Translations under genes and position numbers: made by a program | The notes under the pieces: generated by a model | What the model was told of the DNA's origin: nothing | Seen by the model: the letters and a program-made list of their open reading frames with translations, nothing else | Databases searched by the model: none | Assembly (NCBI RefSeq): GCF_048595595.1 | Contig: NZ_CP184347.1 | Origin: Bacteroides pyogenes_A | Lineage (GTDB): Bacteria > Bacteroidota > Bacteroidia > Bacteroidales > Bacteroidaceae | Direction: 5' to 3' (one strand) | DNA: 64,000 nt | Shown: positions 10,481 through 18,612 of the stretch, one piece after another | Numbering within the stretch: the first letter of the stretch is position 1 | Layout: the number at the start of each line of letters is the position of its first letter

Positions 10481-10896
10481 ATGGAAATGATGAAAATTCG
10501 GAGCGCACGCTCCAAAGAGAAGACAGAAAAGCGTGTTTCGGTCAATTTCACACCGACGGAATACGCTCATTTCCTCACGATGAAAGAGGAAAGTGGTGTA
10601 CAAAGTTTGTCCCTGTTTATTAAAGCGAGGGTATTTAATGAGACTTTCCGTGTGATAAAAGTCGACCGTTCCTTGCTTGATTACTACCAGAAACTGACGA
10701 CTTTGTACGGACAATTTCGCAGCGTCGGGGTGAATTACAACCAGACTGTGGTCGCTCTGAAAAGCAATTTCACGGAGAAGGAAGCCTTGCGATGCTCACC
10801 CAGTTGGAGAAACTGACACTTGAATTAGCAATAATCGGAGGTGAAATCGTGCAACTGACTCGTGAATTTCAAGAGAAATGGCAACATCGACAGTAA
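10481..10896 (+). pseudogene. mobA: MobA/MobC-type mobilisation protein, frameshifted
   Basis: The first 102 codons match the small MobA relaxosome accessory protein of Bacteroides conjugative transposons: KRVSVNFTPTEYAHFLTMKEESG is the ribbon-helix-helix part, followed by YQKLTTLYGQFRSVGVNYNQTVVALK. Near 10788 the frame is lost, giving an early stop at 10816. Reading on in the next frame restores the family C terminus AMLTQLEKLTLELAIIGGEIVQL to a stop at 10896. The simplest explanation is loss of one G in TTGGCGATG. No relaxase (mobB) follows, so the element has no complete mobilisation system. Confidence 0.8.
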
Positions 10897-10931
10897 CCAT
10901 TTTACATCGTACTGTTCTTTATGGATGAAAA

Positions 10932-10976
10932 AATCAGGCTTCCATCTCGTTTGGGGAAGCCTGATTAACCTTTTGA
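10932..10976 (+). terminator. Terminator after mobA
   Basis: A perfect 12-bp stem (AATCAGGCTTCC, 10932-10943; GGAAGCCTGATT, 10955-10966) is followed by AACCTTTTG. It lies between the mobA remnant and the convergent rteC remnant. Confidence 0.7.
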
Positions 10977-10982
10977 TGGCGA

Positions 10983-11634
10983 TTACCGCTTTTTGAACTT
11001 GCCGCCCTTCAGGTCGCTATCCACCATACGTCTGTTGAGTTTCTCACGGAGTTCATCAAGAAAATAAGTACGGCTATCATCCTTGCGACGTTTCATGTTC
11101 ATATATACGTTGTAGCAGTTCTTTATCTCCACTCCGAAGATTTCGGAAAGAGCATCTGCCAACTCCTCCACACCTATTTCTCCGTTGTTAATACAATCGC
11201 AGGTGTCAAGAGCATAGAGTAACTCCACCAAGTCCACGATTTTGCCCGTCCAACGGATTTCACCGATGGACTTCGATTGCAGACTCGGAGGTGACAAAGA
11301 CAATAACCCTTGTACCCGCATATTCCACAATTCTAATTCTGTATCAATGACATGCAACAACTCCGACACATTTTTTCCCCATTTCGACAGTTAGGTCGTT
11401 TTCTACTTTGATTGCCTGTAAATGGAATCTTGTGTGGTGTAAAGTCCGGAATAAGGAGATAGGATTCTTGTCTGTTTCACTAAGATTTATAATCTCTTCA
11501 ATAAGGGATGTTATTGCTTCTGTAGTATTTTCCGAGAGAAGCATCCCGAAAGTTTCCTTGCCAATAAGTCTTTTCATTTTCGGAGAATTTACTATTTGAT
11601 ATTTATACTTGGAATTAATGTGCAAAACCTCCAC
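10983..11634 (-). pseudogene. rteC: RteC-like regulator, frameshifted
   Basis: Two overlapping minus-strand frames make one protein. The first (from 11634) has no named domain. The second matches the C-terminal domain of RteC, with the hallmark WTGKIVDLVELLYALDTCDCINNG and FLDELREKLNRRM near the end. The frame changes in a run of six A (minus strand, 11371-11376); five A would give a continuous reading ...VEMGKNVSELLHVIDTEL. In CTnDOT, RteC activates the excision operon, so its loss fits a fixed island. A sequencing error in the homopolymer cannot be excluded. Confidence 0.7.
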
Positions 11635-11686
11635 TTGTTACAACTTCTGATTGCAACAAATGGAGGTTGTAAGGAAAAGGGAAGTA

Positions 11687-12490
11687 TTACTTGCCTTGTT
11701 CCAAGGTACGGGTGGTGAAATAACTGTCCGATATTGAAGGAGTGAACTTGATAACGTTGTTATTCAATACCGATTTCCGTTTGTTTTTCAGATTAACCAT
11801 TATCATTTCCTTGAAGCGGTACTTATGGTTCTTTGTATCCACTTCGGTAATTGCGGAGACGGTCATTTCCTTTTCTTTCTCACCGGCAAGGTTATAATAA
11901 GTAGCCTTCCGAATAACGAAAATCCGTTTATCGATATAGGAGATTTTCTTTGAGAACCCGTTTTCATTGGCAATCGTCTTGTTTTTCGGTGTGATTTCCA
12001 AGACATAACAATCATGTTCGCCGACTTTCTGCTCAGTCAAGAATTTATAGTTGAAATCTTCGACAGCCGGTGTAGACATATCGGCATACGAAAACTCAGA
12101 TCCCATGAAGCTCTTGGCATTCTCTGAACTCACAATGCGTCGGGTTTTCCGAAGAGCGGGCATATAAATCCACTTGTCGTCGTTCTTTTTCATATAATCG
12201 AACGATAGAAATCCGGTGCCTTTCACATCGGCAGGCTCGGTAAAACGAATAAGCTTCTTTTCCAAATTTCCATTCTCGTAGAGTTTACTGACGATTGTCA
12301 TCTTGCGAACCCGTTTGTCTCCGGACGGACTGTAAATGGTCATGGACGATTGTGTTTCCATCCCGGCAACACGAGTGGCTTCAATGGCTTTTTGCTGTAC
12401 TTGTTGTGGAGATAGTGCTCCTTGTGCATGGGCAACATTTGCCCACATGGTTGCGATTGCAATAATCGCTGATAAAAAAACTTTCTTCAT
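11687..12490 (-). CDS. Outer-membrane lipoprotein-sorting (LolA-like) protein of the RND module
   Basis: This 267-residue periplasmic protein has a signal peptide (MKKVFLSAIIAIATMWANVAHAQ). Its body matches the COG2834 family: TIYSPSGDKRVRKMTIVSK, KGTGFLSFDYMKKNDDKWIYMPALRKTRRI and EFSYADMSTPAVEDF. Members have a LolA/LppX-like half-barrel that holds a lipid or other hydrophobic ligand and are usually encoded beside HAE3/MMPL-type RND transporters, as here (103 bp downstream of one). It probably hands a hydrophobic cargo between the inner-membrane pump and the outer membrane. It is the last gene of the three-gene operon that starts at 16201. Confidence 0.85.
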   Translation of the reverse strand: MKKVFLSAIIAIATMWANVAHAQGALSPQQVQQKAIEATRVAGMETQSSMTIYSPSGDKRVRKMTIVSKLYENGNLEKKLIRFTEPADVKGTGFLSFDYMKKNDDKWIYMPALRKTRRIVSSENAKSFMGSEFSYADMSTPAVEDFNYKFLTEQKVGEHDCYVLEITPKNKTIANENGFSKKISYIDKRIFVIRKATYYNLAGEKEKEMTVSAITEVDTKNHKYRFKEMIMVNLKNKRKSVLNNNVIKFTPSISDSYFTTRTLEQGK

Positions 12491-12593
12491 TGTATTTATT
12501 GTTTGATGAATATTCGTGTATCAATCCTCTTTGAAAAGCTTAGGTGCTTTTGATTGTTTCTTTTATTGCTTTTATTCTCTCAGTTCTTTTATG

Positions 12594-14879
12594 TTATTTG
12601 CGATGTGCTTTCTGTCTCAAGAATTTCGGTTTCAGCACCATACATAGCGCAGGTACGAGCAGTACTGCGGCAATAAGGCATACGAAGATGATGGTAACCA
12701 TCATCATTCCGAAAAAGCGGACAGGAAGGAAGCCTGAAAAGAGCAAAGCCACAAATCCGATAATAACAGCAATGGCATTGAATACGATACCGCGTCCCGT
12801 AGCCTTGAATAAACGGTGGATAGCCTCCTTATCATCATAACCTTCACGCCGTTCCTCTCGATACCTCCAAACAACATGAATCGTGTAGTCCACACCTACA
12901 CCTATAAGGATAGAGGCTTGAAAAGCTGTCATGAAATTCAGGTCAATTCCAAAATATCCCATCAATCCGAAAAGCATCAACATGGCAAACACGAGCGGAA
13001 CGATTTGCAGTAATCCTGCCTTAAACGACTTGAAGCCGAGAGATATAATGATAAATACAACAACAAGGGAAATCAACAGAGAAAGAAACTGCCCGTTTAC
13101 GACATGCTTGTCCATGTCAGTGAATACATCGGCATTGCCACCGACAAGTTTCACATTGGGGTCATCTTTTACCATTTCCTTGATTTGAGCAACACATTGT
13201 CGCAATACCGGAGTGTTCAATTCCTTAAATCGAATCATCAAGAGAGCTTTCTCAAAATTGAAATCCACCATCTTTTCCAAATCCCTTTGGCTACCACTCA
13301 TCAGATATAACTCAAAGTATTGTGATACGGCATCATAAGTGTTGGGTATTTTATCATATCCTTCTTCCCCCTTGTTGTAAAGGGCACGACTGATCTGACG
13401 TGTAACTTTGGCGATAGATTGCGTTGTACCCACTTCGGGGATTTCTCGCACCTTTTTCTCCAAATCATCAATTTTCTTCAACAAGGTAGGATCTTTGATA
13501 TCGCCTTCGAATACGACGCAAAGCGGAAAGAATCCCCCCAGTTCCTTATTGATAATTTGTGCAGACTCTTTGGCTGGATGTCCGTCAGGGAACAATTCGG
13601 CGGGATTTGAATTGATGCTGAAACGCAATAGTCCGGCTGCTCCGATTAGAGAAATGACTACAAACAAAACCAAAATAGTCTTGGGCTTTTTCGTTACCCA
13701 ATTGGCAATAAAATCCAACAATCTGTCCAACCCTATTCCTCTTTTGTTTTTAGGATTGTCATCCGCTCTCAATCGAGGCTTCGTTTTGGGAAGTATTGAA
13801 CTTAATGCTGGGATAAAGAACAGACTGCCAATCAAGGCAAGTCCGATACCGATACTGCCGAGGACACCCATCTGCCCACCGGGAATCAGCACATGTCCCA
13901 ACATACAGAGCAACCCTGCAATGGTTGTCAATCCGGACAAAATGATGGGAGCACCGAGACTTTTAACCATCTTGACAGACAGCTCTTTGGGAGTATAATT
14001 GTTTCCGGGAAGATTGTCTCTTTGGTAGCGAGCAAACATGTGTATGCCGTAGGAATTGGCAGTGGCTATCAGTAATACTACTAAAATAATGGTCGTAACG
14101 GCAAACTTCCATCCCAACAAAGGTGTTGCTCCCAATGCCGTGAATATCGCCATAACCACAATCAGAATGGGAAGCCATACGCCTCTGAACTGTCGGAAGC
14201 TGATAAAGAGAAAAACCATCATTAACAACAATCCGAGAGGAATGAGCCGAGCCATATCCTTCTGCATCATTCCCGCATTCTGCATCCGCATATACGGAGA
14301 GCCACCCAAAAGAACTTTCTCTGCACCGGGATATTTGGCAATCATTGCCTCCACTTGGTCTATTACGTCTTTGTCTTTTGCTCCGGGTTCAAGTAATCCA
14401 ATAATGGCTGTGGTCGTAAAATCTTTGGAGACTACGCTTCCATAGACAAGGTCATTACCTGCAAGTTCCTTTTTGATAGTGGCAACTTCTTCAGCAGTCC
14501 GTGGAATCATTTTCACGGCCGCATCAACGGTCATTGCGTCATTTTCGCTGCGGACGTTTTTCAATTCAAAGACAGACATTACCCGTTCTATGCCTTTGAT
14601 GTTCTGCATATCCTGCGAGAAATGCTCTACACGTTCCAACGTCTTGTCGTTTACGACATCATCCGTCTGTACGACAATCATCACCATATCCGTTCCACCG
14701 AACATCTTTTCTATCTGTTTTTGATTCATACGGGAGGACAAATGCTCCGGCAGATAGGTAAGCAGGTCGGGATTAAAACTTGCATTCTTCATCTGAAAGC
14801 CCATAAAGGCTGTCAGTGCAAGAAAGAACACGATGACCGCCCAGCGGTATCGTATCACAAATTCAGCTAACTTCTTCAT
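12594..14879 (-). CDS. RND/MMPL-family transporter (HAE3-like)
   Basis: This 761-residue inner-membrane protein has the two-fold RND layout. There is one N-terminal membrane helix (about 11-29), a periplasmic domain and a bundle of five helices around 215-365. A second copy follows: a helix near 400-420, a periplasmic domain and a C-terminal bundle about 600-750. The segments VGVDYTIHVVWRYREE and ATANSYGIHMFARYQRD carry the helix-4 proton-relay region of the MMPL/SSD type. The size is that of HAE3 proteins, which work without a membrane-fusion subunit. Its partners are the porin-like gene upstream (26-bp gap) and the LolA-like gene downstream. Likely substrates are lipidic or hydrophobic, possibly a siderophore-related molecule given the shared regulation; this is inference. 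Confidence 0.88.
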   Translation of the reverse strand: MKKLAEFVIRYRWAVIVFFLALTAFMGFQMKNASFNPDLLTYLPEHLSSRMNQKQIEKMFGGTDMVMIVVQTDDVVNDKTLERVEHFSQDMQNIKGIERVMSVFELKNVRSENDAMTVDAAVKMIPRTAEEVATIKKELAGNDLVYGSVVSKDFTTTAIIGLLEPGAKDKDVIDQVEAMIAKYPGAEKVLLGGSPYMRMQNAGMMQKDMARLIPLGLLLMMVFLFISFRQFRGVWLPILIVVMAIFTALGATPLLGWKFAVTTIILVVLLIATANSYGIHMFARYQRDNLPGNNYTPKELSVKMVKSLGAPIILSGLTTIAGLLCMLGHVLIPGGQMGVLGSIGIGLALIGSLFFIPALSSILPKTKPRLRADDNPKNKRGIGLDRLLDFIANWVTKKPKTILVLFVVISLIGAAGLLRFSINSNPAELFPDGHPAKESAQIINKELGGFFPLCVVFEGDIKDPTLLKKIDDLEKKVREIPEVGTTQSIAKVTRQISRALYNKGEEGYDKIPNTYDAVSQYFELYLMSGSQRDLEKMVDFNFEKALLMIRFKELNTPVLRQCVAQIKEMVKDDPNVKLVGGNADVFTDMDKHVVNGQFLSLLISLVVVFIIISLGFKSFKAGLLQIVPLVFAMLMLFGLMGYFGIDLNFMTAFQASILIGVGVDYTIHVVWRYREERREGYDDKEAIHRLFKATGRGIVFNAIAVIIGFVALLFSGFLPVRFFGMMMVTIIFVCLIAAVLLVPALCMVLKPKFLRQKAHRK

Positions 14880-14905
14880 TCGATATTATTTTGAGATTAG
14901 ATAAT

Positions 14906-16201
14906 CTAAAACGAAACTTTCAACTCCGTAAAAACCGAGTTCTTGGTCTTTTCCAATATCCCAAACAGGCGGTCGTCCGGTCCGTAAAACAGCTGCCCTC
15001 CCACTGCAAGCGTAACGGCATCGGCTATGGCATAGCGAACCTTGGGTTGGAAGAAGTATTCTTTTGTACTGAACTGGCACAGTCCGAGCAGTTCCACGTT
15101 CAATGTTTCGTGGAACAATGACAGTGCAGGTCTGACCGAAACCGAATGATTCCAACGCTCGTGCTGCGTGAAGACGATACGATTCAGCGAGTTAAGTTTT
15201 CGTTCCATCGGGTTGCCTTTGATGTCAGACTTTAAGTCCGGAATATACTTACCTATATATTGCACAATCAAGCTGAAAGCATCCCAACTTCGGTCAATCC
15301 CTATTGTGTATTCTACCTGCTTATTGGGAACGGAATAGATGGAATTATTACTTTTTTCGGGGAGTGAACAGGCAAACTCGCCTCTTAATCCGTAGTTGCC
15401 CAATGAGGTGGAGAAGTCCATTCCGACAACATGCACCCGATAGGGCTCTTGCGACAAAAGGATTTCAGAAGGAGTCTTTTCATAAGCGATGCCGGGAAAT
15501 TTATGTAACCCGTTGTAATAGGAAAGAGAGAGGTCGAAAGACGGTTTTTCCAAATCTATTTTCACTCCGAAAGACTGGTCTTTCCATCGGTAAGGCTGTT
15601 TTTCATTCTTCCATACAATCCCATCTCCCATAGGCTTTCCGATGAATGGGAACAATGACGATTTGTAAACGGGTATCCAATCCACTTCGATACGGAACGG
15701 ATAAGGATTAAAGACTCCTTTCACGATAAAATTTCCCAGACGTTTATCGTCTTCCTCCGATGAGAACACACAAAAGTCTTGGGGTGTAACGTTATTAGTC
15801 GGATTGAAACCGTCTGCCCGTCCCCAGAGAACGATTTGCTCCCCTACACGAAAATCAAATTTGCCAAGATTAAGATTTACATAAGCTTCGCGGATGTCGA
15901 ACTTATGATTGTTGTTGCCATCGGCTCTGTAACGGACTTCCGAAAAGGCGGAAGCACTTATGCCGATGGGAACTTCCAATTTCAAAGCACCCTCTCCGTA
16001 GTAATTACGTATTTCTTTTTCTCCTCCGAAAATTCCTGCACGGAGATAACCATTGATTTTAATGCGATTATTCGACGAAATCTCTTCTGTCCGGAGAGAG
16101 TCTGTTTCATTTGGAGATTGCGCATAAACAGAAATACCGGAAAACAATGAAAAGATTGTTACTCCGGCAAAAAGCTGAAACTTAAATGTCGTTATTTTCA
16201 T
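14906..16201 (-). CDS. Porin-like outer-membrane beta-barrel protein (DUF1302-like)
   Basis: The protein has 431 residues from the ATG at 16201, which precedes a clear signal peptide (MKITTFKFQLFAGVTIFSLFSGISVYAQ). The body is rich in alternating beta-strands and ends in aromatic residues (ELKVSF), typical of outer-membrane barrels. The segment VGEQIVLWGRADGFNPTNNVTPQDF resembles the plug-strand motif of DUF1302/alginate-export type proteins, which often accompany HAE3 RND pumps. It starts the operon porin - MMPL - LolA-like. A -7-like box (GAACTTTG, 16220-16227) and an AraC-type element lie upstream. An ATG seven codons earlier (16222) sits too close to that box to be the start. Confidence 0.78.
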   Translation of the reverse strand: MKITTFKFQLFAGVTIFSLFSGISVYAQSPNETDSLRTEEISSNNRIKINGYLRAGIFGGEKEIRNYYGEGALKLEVPIGISASAFSEVRYRADGNNNHKFDIREAYVNLNLGKFDFRVGEQIVLWGRADGFNPTNNVTPQDFCVFSSEEDDKRLGNFIVKGVFNPYPFRIEVDWIPVYKSSLFPFIGKPMGDGIVWKNEKQPYRWKDQSFGVKIDLEKPSFDLSLSYYNGLHKFPGIAYEKTPSEILLSQEPYRVHVVGMDFSTSLGNYGLRGEFACSLPEKSNNSIYSVPNKQVEYTIGIDRSWDAFSLIVQYIGKYIPDLKSDIKGNPMERKLNSLNRIVFTQHERWNHSVSVRPALSLFHETLNVELLGLCQFSTKEYFFQPKVRYAIADAVTLAVGGQLFYGPDDRLFGILEKTKNSVFTELKVSF

Positions 16202-16219
16202 TGCCTGATGTTTTGCAGG

Positions 16220-16280
16220 CAAAGTTCGGAAGATTGCTTAGGGTAAAATAACCCTTAAACGGTAAGTAATATCCCTATTG
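16220..16280 (-). promoter_or_regulatory. AraC-dependent promoter of the RND operon
   Basis: On the minus strand the order is CAATAGGG (16273-16280), 17 bp, AGGGTTATT (16247-16255), 19 bp, GAACTTTG (16220-16227, -7-like). The same two elements with the same 17- and 19-bp spacers occur in front of the TonB receptor at 21015-21075. An activator site abutting the -33 region is the simplest reading. Confidence 0.7.
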
Positions 16281-16288
16281 CGTCAAAC

Positions 16289-17269
16289 TTACAAAGAGTC
16301 GAGATATTGCTTGGGTTTTATTCTATGATATTTGCGGAAAGCCTCCGTGAAGTGGCTGAGATTGGCATATCCGACTTTATAGCCTACTTCGGATACAGAG
16401 TAAAGACGAGTGGAAAGCAGTCGTTTTGCCCATTCCATCTTTTCGGATAGGGCATACTCGGCAATCGCCTTGCCGATAACCTGCTTGAAGCATTTTTGTA
16501 GTTTGGAACTGCTCATTGCCGCTTCACGTGCCAGTTCGGGAATGCTCGGTACGTTGTTCAAACTTTGTAAAATCTGACGACGGACACGGAAGACAGCCTC
16601 CACATCGTTCAAATTCAAGTTGGAAAGAGATTTTACCTCCGAACGTTTTTCGAGTTTTTCAAGAAATATCGTCAGCAGTTCTATTGCCTTTCTATGCAAA
16701 TGGAGGGGATAGAAAGGCGCATCGCTTTTGGCTGTCTCCTTGATGCCATCCAATACTCGTTGCATCGCAGGGCTAATGGTCTCGAACAGATAAAAAGACT
16801 TGTCCGACCGGAGCAGCCGACCGATATAGGTTTCGTGAGCCGTATCCATTTGCTCTATCCAATCCTTGTTGAAAGTCAATGTGATGTTTTCATACTGTCG
16901 TTTGGGAGCGAAAGTCCATTCCGTAGGGATATTGCTCGAAGGCATAAAGATACCATCGAGCGTGTCCACTCCGACCGTTTTCGTGCTTGTCCCGATAATC
17001 TGCTCGTGTTTATGCTCGTTGATGTAGAACATCACGGGAATCCATTTCGAGTTTTCCACCGAGCGACGCACCATTGTCATCGGTTCGTATGCCATGAAAC
17101 TGATGTAGGTCAATGTGAGCCACGGCAACGGGTAGTATTGCTTGAAAAAGCCGCTGCCCACCGAAGGCGGAACGGTAAAACCGTTATCCGTTACCGATGT
17201 GCCGAATTGCTCGGCAACCATCTCCATCCAATCTTCAGGCTTATTGATTGCACAAAATTCTATGGTCAT
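16289..17269 (-). CDS. AraC-family transcriptional regulator
   Basis: The protein has 326 residues from the ATG at 17269. The N-terminal two thirds is a sensor domain without a named fold. The C-terminal ~100 residues hold the two AraC helix-turn-helix motifs: SIPELAREAAMSSSKLQKCFKQV and SVSEVGYKVGYANLSHFTEAFRKYHRIKPKQY. The overall shape resembles PchR/YbtA-type regulators that sense siderophores. The start is fixed by a -7 box (TAAATTTG, 17285-17292) whose start point would lie near 17279; an in-frame ATG at 17305 is upstream of it. The gene lies between the siderophore-receptor genes and the RND operon, and the shared element in front of both groups is its likely binding site. Confidence 0.88.
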   Translation of the reverse strand: MTIEFCAINKPEDWMEMVAEQFGTSVTDNGFTVPPSVGSGFFKQYYPLPWLTLTYISFMAYEPMTMVRRSVENSKWIPVMFYINEHKHEQIIGTSTKTVGVDTLDGIFMPSSNIPTEWTFAPKRQYENITLTFNKDWIEQMDTAHETYIGRLLRSDKSFYLFETISPAMQRVLDGIKETAKSDAPFYPLHLHRKAIELLTIFLEKLEKRSEVKSLSNLNLNDVEAVFRVRRQILQSLNNVPSIPELAREAAMSSSKLQKCFKQVIGKAIAEYALSEKMEWAKRLLSTRLYSVSEVGYKVGYANLSHFTEAFRKYHRIKPKQYLDSL

Positions 17270-17284
17270 ATCATTATACCTTTC

Positions 17285-17292
17285 CGCAAATT
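17285..17292 (-). promoter_or_regulatory. Promoter -7 box of the AraC-family gene
   Basis: The minus strand reads TAAATTTG, 15 bases upstream of the chosen ATG. It lacks the GGGTTATT element seen at the three target promoters. Confidence 0.6.
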
Positions 17293-17364
17293 TACAAATA
17301 AACAAGGATAAAAAAGAGGATTTTCTTATGCTTTTATCCTTATTGAATTATATGCTCTATTGAA

Positions 17365-17402
17365 AGAAAACAAGAGTATTCCTTTTAGAGGGAATACTCT
17401 TG
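17365..17402 (-). terminator. Terminator after the DUF4374 lipoprotein gene
   Basis: A perfect 12-bp stem (CAAGAGTATTCC, 17371-17382; GGAATACTCTTG, 17391-17402) is followed on the minus strand by TTTTCTTTC. It ends the receptor-lipoprotein transcript before the AraC gene. Confidence 0.8.
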
Positions 17403-17412
17403 CGATATGGAT

Positions 17413-18600
17413 TTACTCAAACGCCACCAAACTTGAAGGTACTCCCACGGCAGTAATGACGGGTGTCTTAGAGCATTCACCCGTCTTGGTATTGTAGGTA
17501 TAGTAGCCCGTTCCATTATTGCACGCCATACCAAAGACGATAAAATCTTTGTAGCGGGTTATGGCAAAAGAACCATTGCTGTCTGTCATCGGCAAATCGA
17601 GTTTTTCGATGGTTTTGTTCCAAATGTCGATTTTCACGGGCTGGAAGTCTTTCTTGAGTATTCCGAATTCTGTGTCCGTTACTTTCAGACAACTATATAC
17701 GATGCCGTTACCTGCGTAGTAAGACTTAATCATATACTGCCCTGTTTTGCCTATTCCTTTTATGGTTGTCTTTGATAGATTGAACAGGTAGTCGGCATCC
17801 CATTGGTCGCTTCCCTTGCGGATACGCAGGAACCCTTCCTTATCGGCAACGTTGAAATTGTTGCCCGCACTGTAAAAGTAGATGTCGCCCCGCTCGTCTA
17901 TGAATGCATCGGAGTGACGGAACAATCCGACCACACTTGTGCGGCTGTCCTTGATGACCTTGGTCTTTTTCGTTTTAAGGTCAATAACAGCCACCTCTGC
18001 CCCCGTCCCCGGTACGGAGGTGTGGGGTGAATTGAGCTGGTTGAGGGCTACGTACATCTTTCCGTCTCGAATGACATTGCAACCGGGATCGGGGTTATTG
18101 TCCTGAACGGCATAAGGCGATAGGTCGATTTCATCTTCCTTTTGCAACGTGGCGGTATTGATTAACGCAATTTTTCCACGTCCATGCAAAGCGACGTATG
18201 CCCGCTGTTCGTCGATGAAGTTGATTTCTCCGGGTTGAGCCATCTGTTCAAAAGTCATCGTACCTGCTTTCTGCAGCTCGCCGTGCGCTCCTCTTGTAAA
18301 CTTGTGTACCTTATCTCCGAATTTCCCTTCGGGCACAAGTACCGTGTTCCCTTTTGCGAAGAGATAACATCCGAAGCCGAATTCGAATGCTTTCTTATTG
18401 TCGGTGGCTTGAGGAGTCAAATCGCCGAACGTGCCGACATAAGCACTTTTGTCCACATAATGCACAAAGGCAAAATGCTGTTGCACCTCGTTGGGCGTTG
18501 GTTTGGGGTCATCATTCTTGTCGCAGGACGTCAGCCCTATGGAGCCGACCAGCATAGCAGAAAAGGCTATGTTCTTCAATGTTGTTGTTCTCATTATCAT
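17413..18600 (-). CDS. DUF4374 surface lipoprotein (XusB-like siderophore-binding protein)
   Basis: This 395-residue lipoprotein has a signal sequence with lipobox (GSIGLTSC, followed by acidic DKNDD, a Bacteroides surface-export signal). The rest shows repeating beta-propeller-like strands with short aromatic motifs, as in the DUF4374 family. XusB of Bacteroides thetaiotaomicron, a surface lipoprotein that binds enterobactin-type xenosiderophores, belongs to this kind of protein, and here as there it is encoded directly beside a TonB receptor (12-bp gap). The role as siderophore capture protein is inferred from family and context. Either of the two first Met codons (18600 or 18594) may be the start. 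Confidence 0.8.
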   Translation of the reverse strand: MIMRTTTLKNIAFSAMLVGSIGLTSCDKNDDPKPTPNEVQQHFAFVHYVDKSAYVGTFGDLTPQATDNKKAFEFGFGCYLFAKGNTVLVPEGKFGDKVHKFTRGAHGELQKAGTMTFEQMAQPGEINFIDEQRAYVALHGRGKIALINTATLQKEDEIDLSPYAVQDNNPDPGCNVIRDGKMYVALNQLNSPHTSVPGTGAEVAVIDLKTKKTKVIKDSRTSVVGLFRHSDAFIDERGDIYFYSAGNNFNVADKEGFLRIRKGSDQWDADYLFNLSKTTIKGIGKTGQYMIKSYYAGNGIVYSCLKVTDTEFGILKKDFQPVKIDIWNKTIEKLDLPMTDSNGSFAITRYKDFIVFGMACNNGTGYYTYNTKTGECSKTPVITAVGVPSSLVAFE

Positions 18601-18612
18601 TTATGTTTATAG

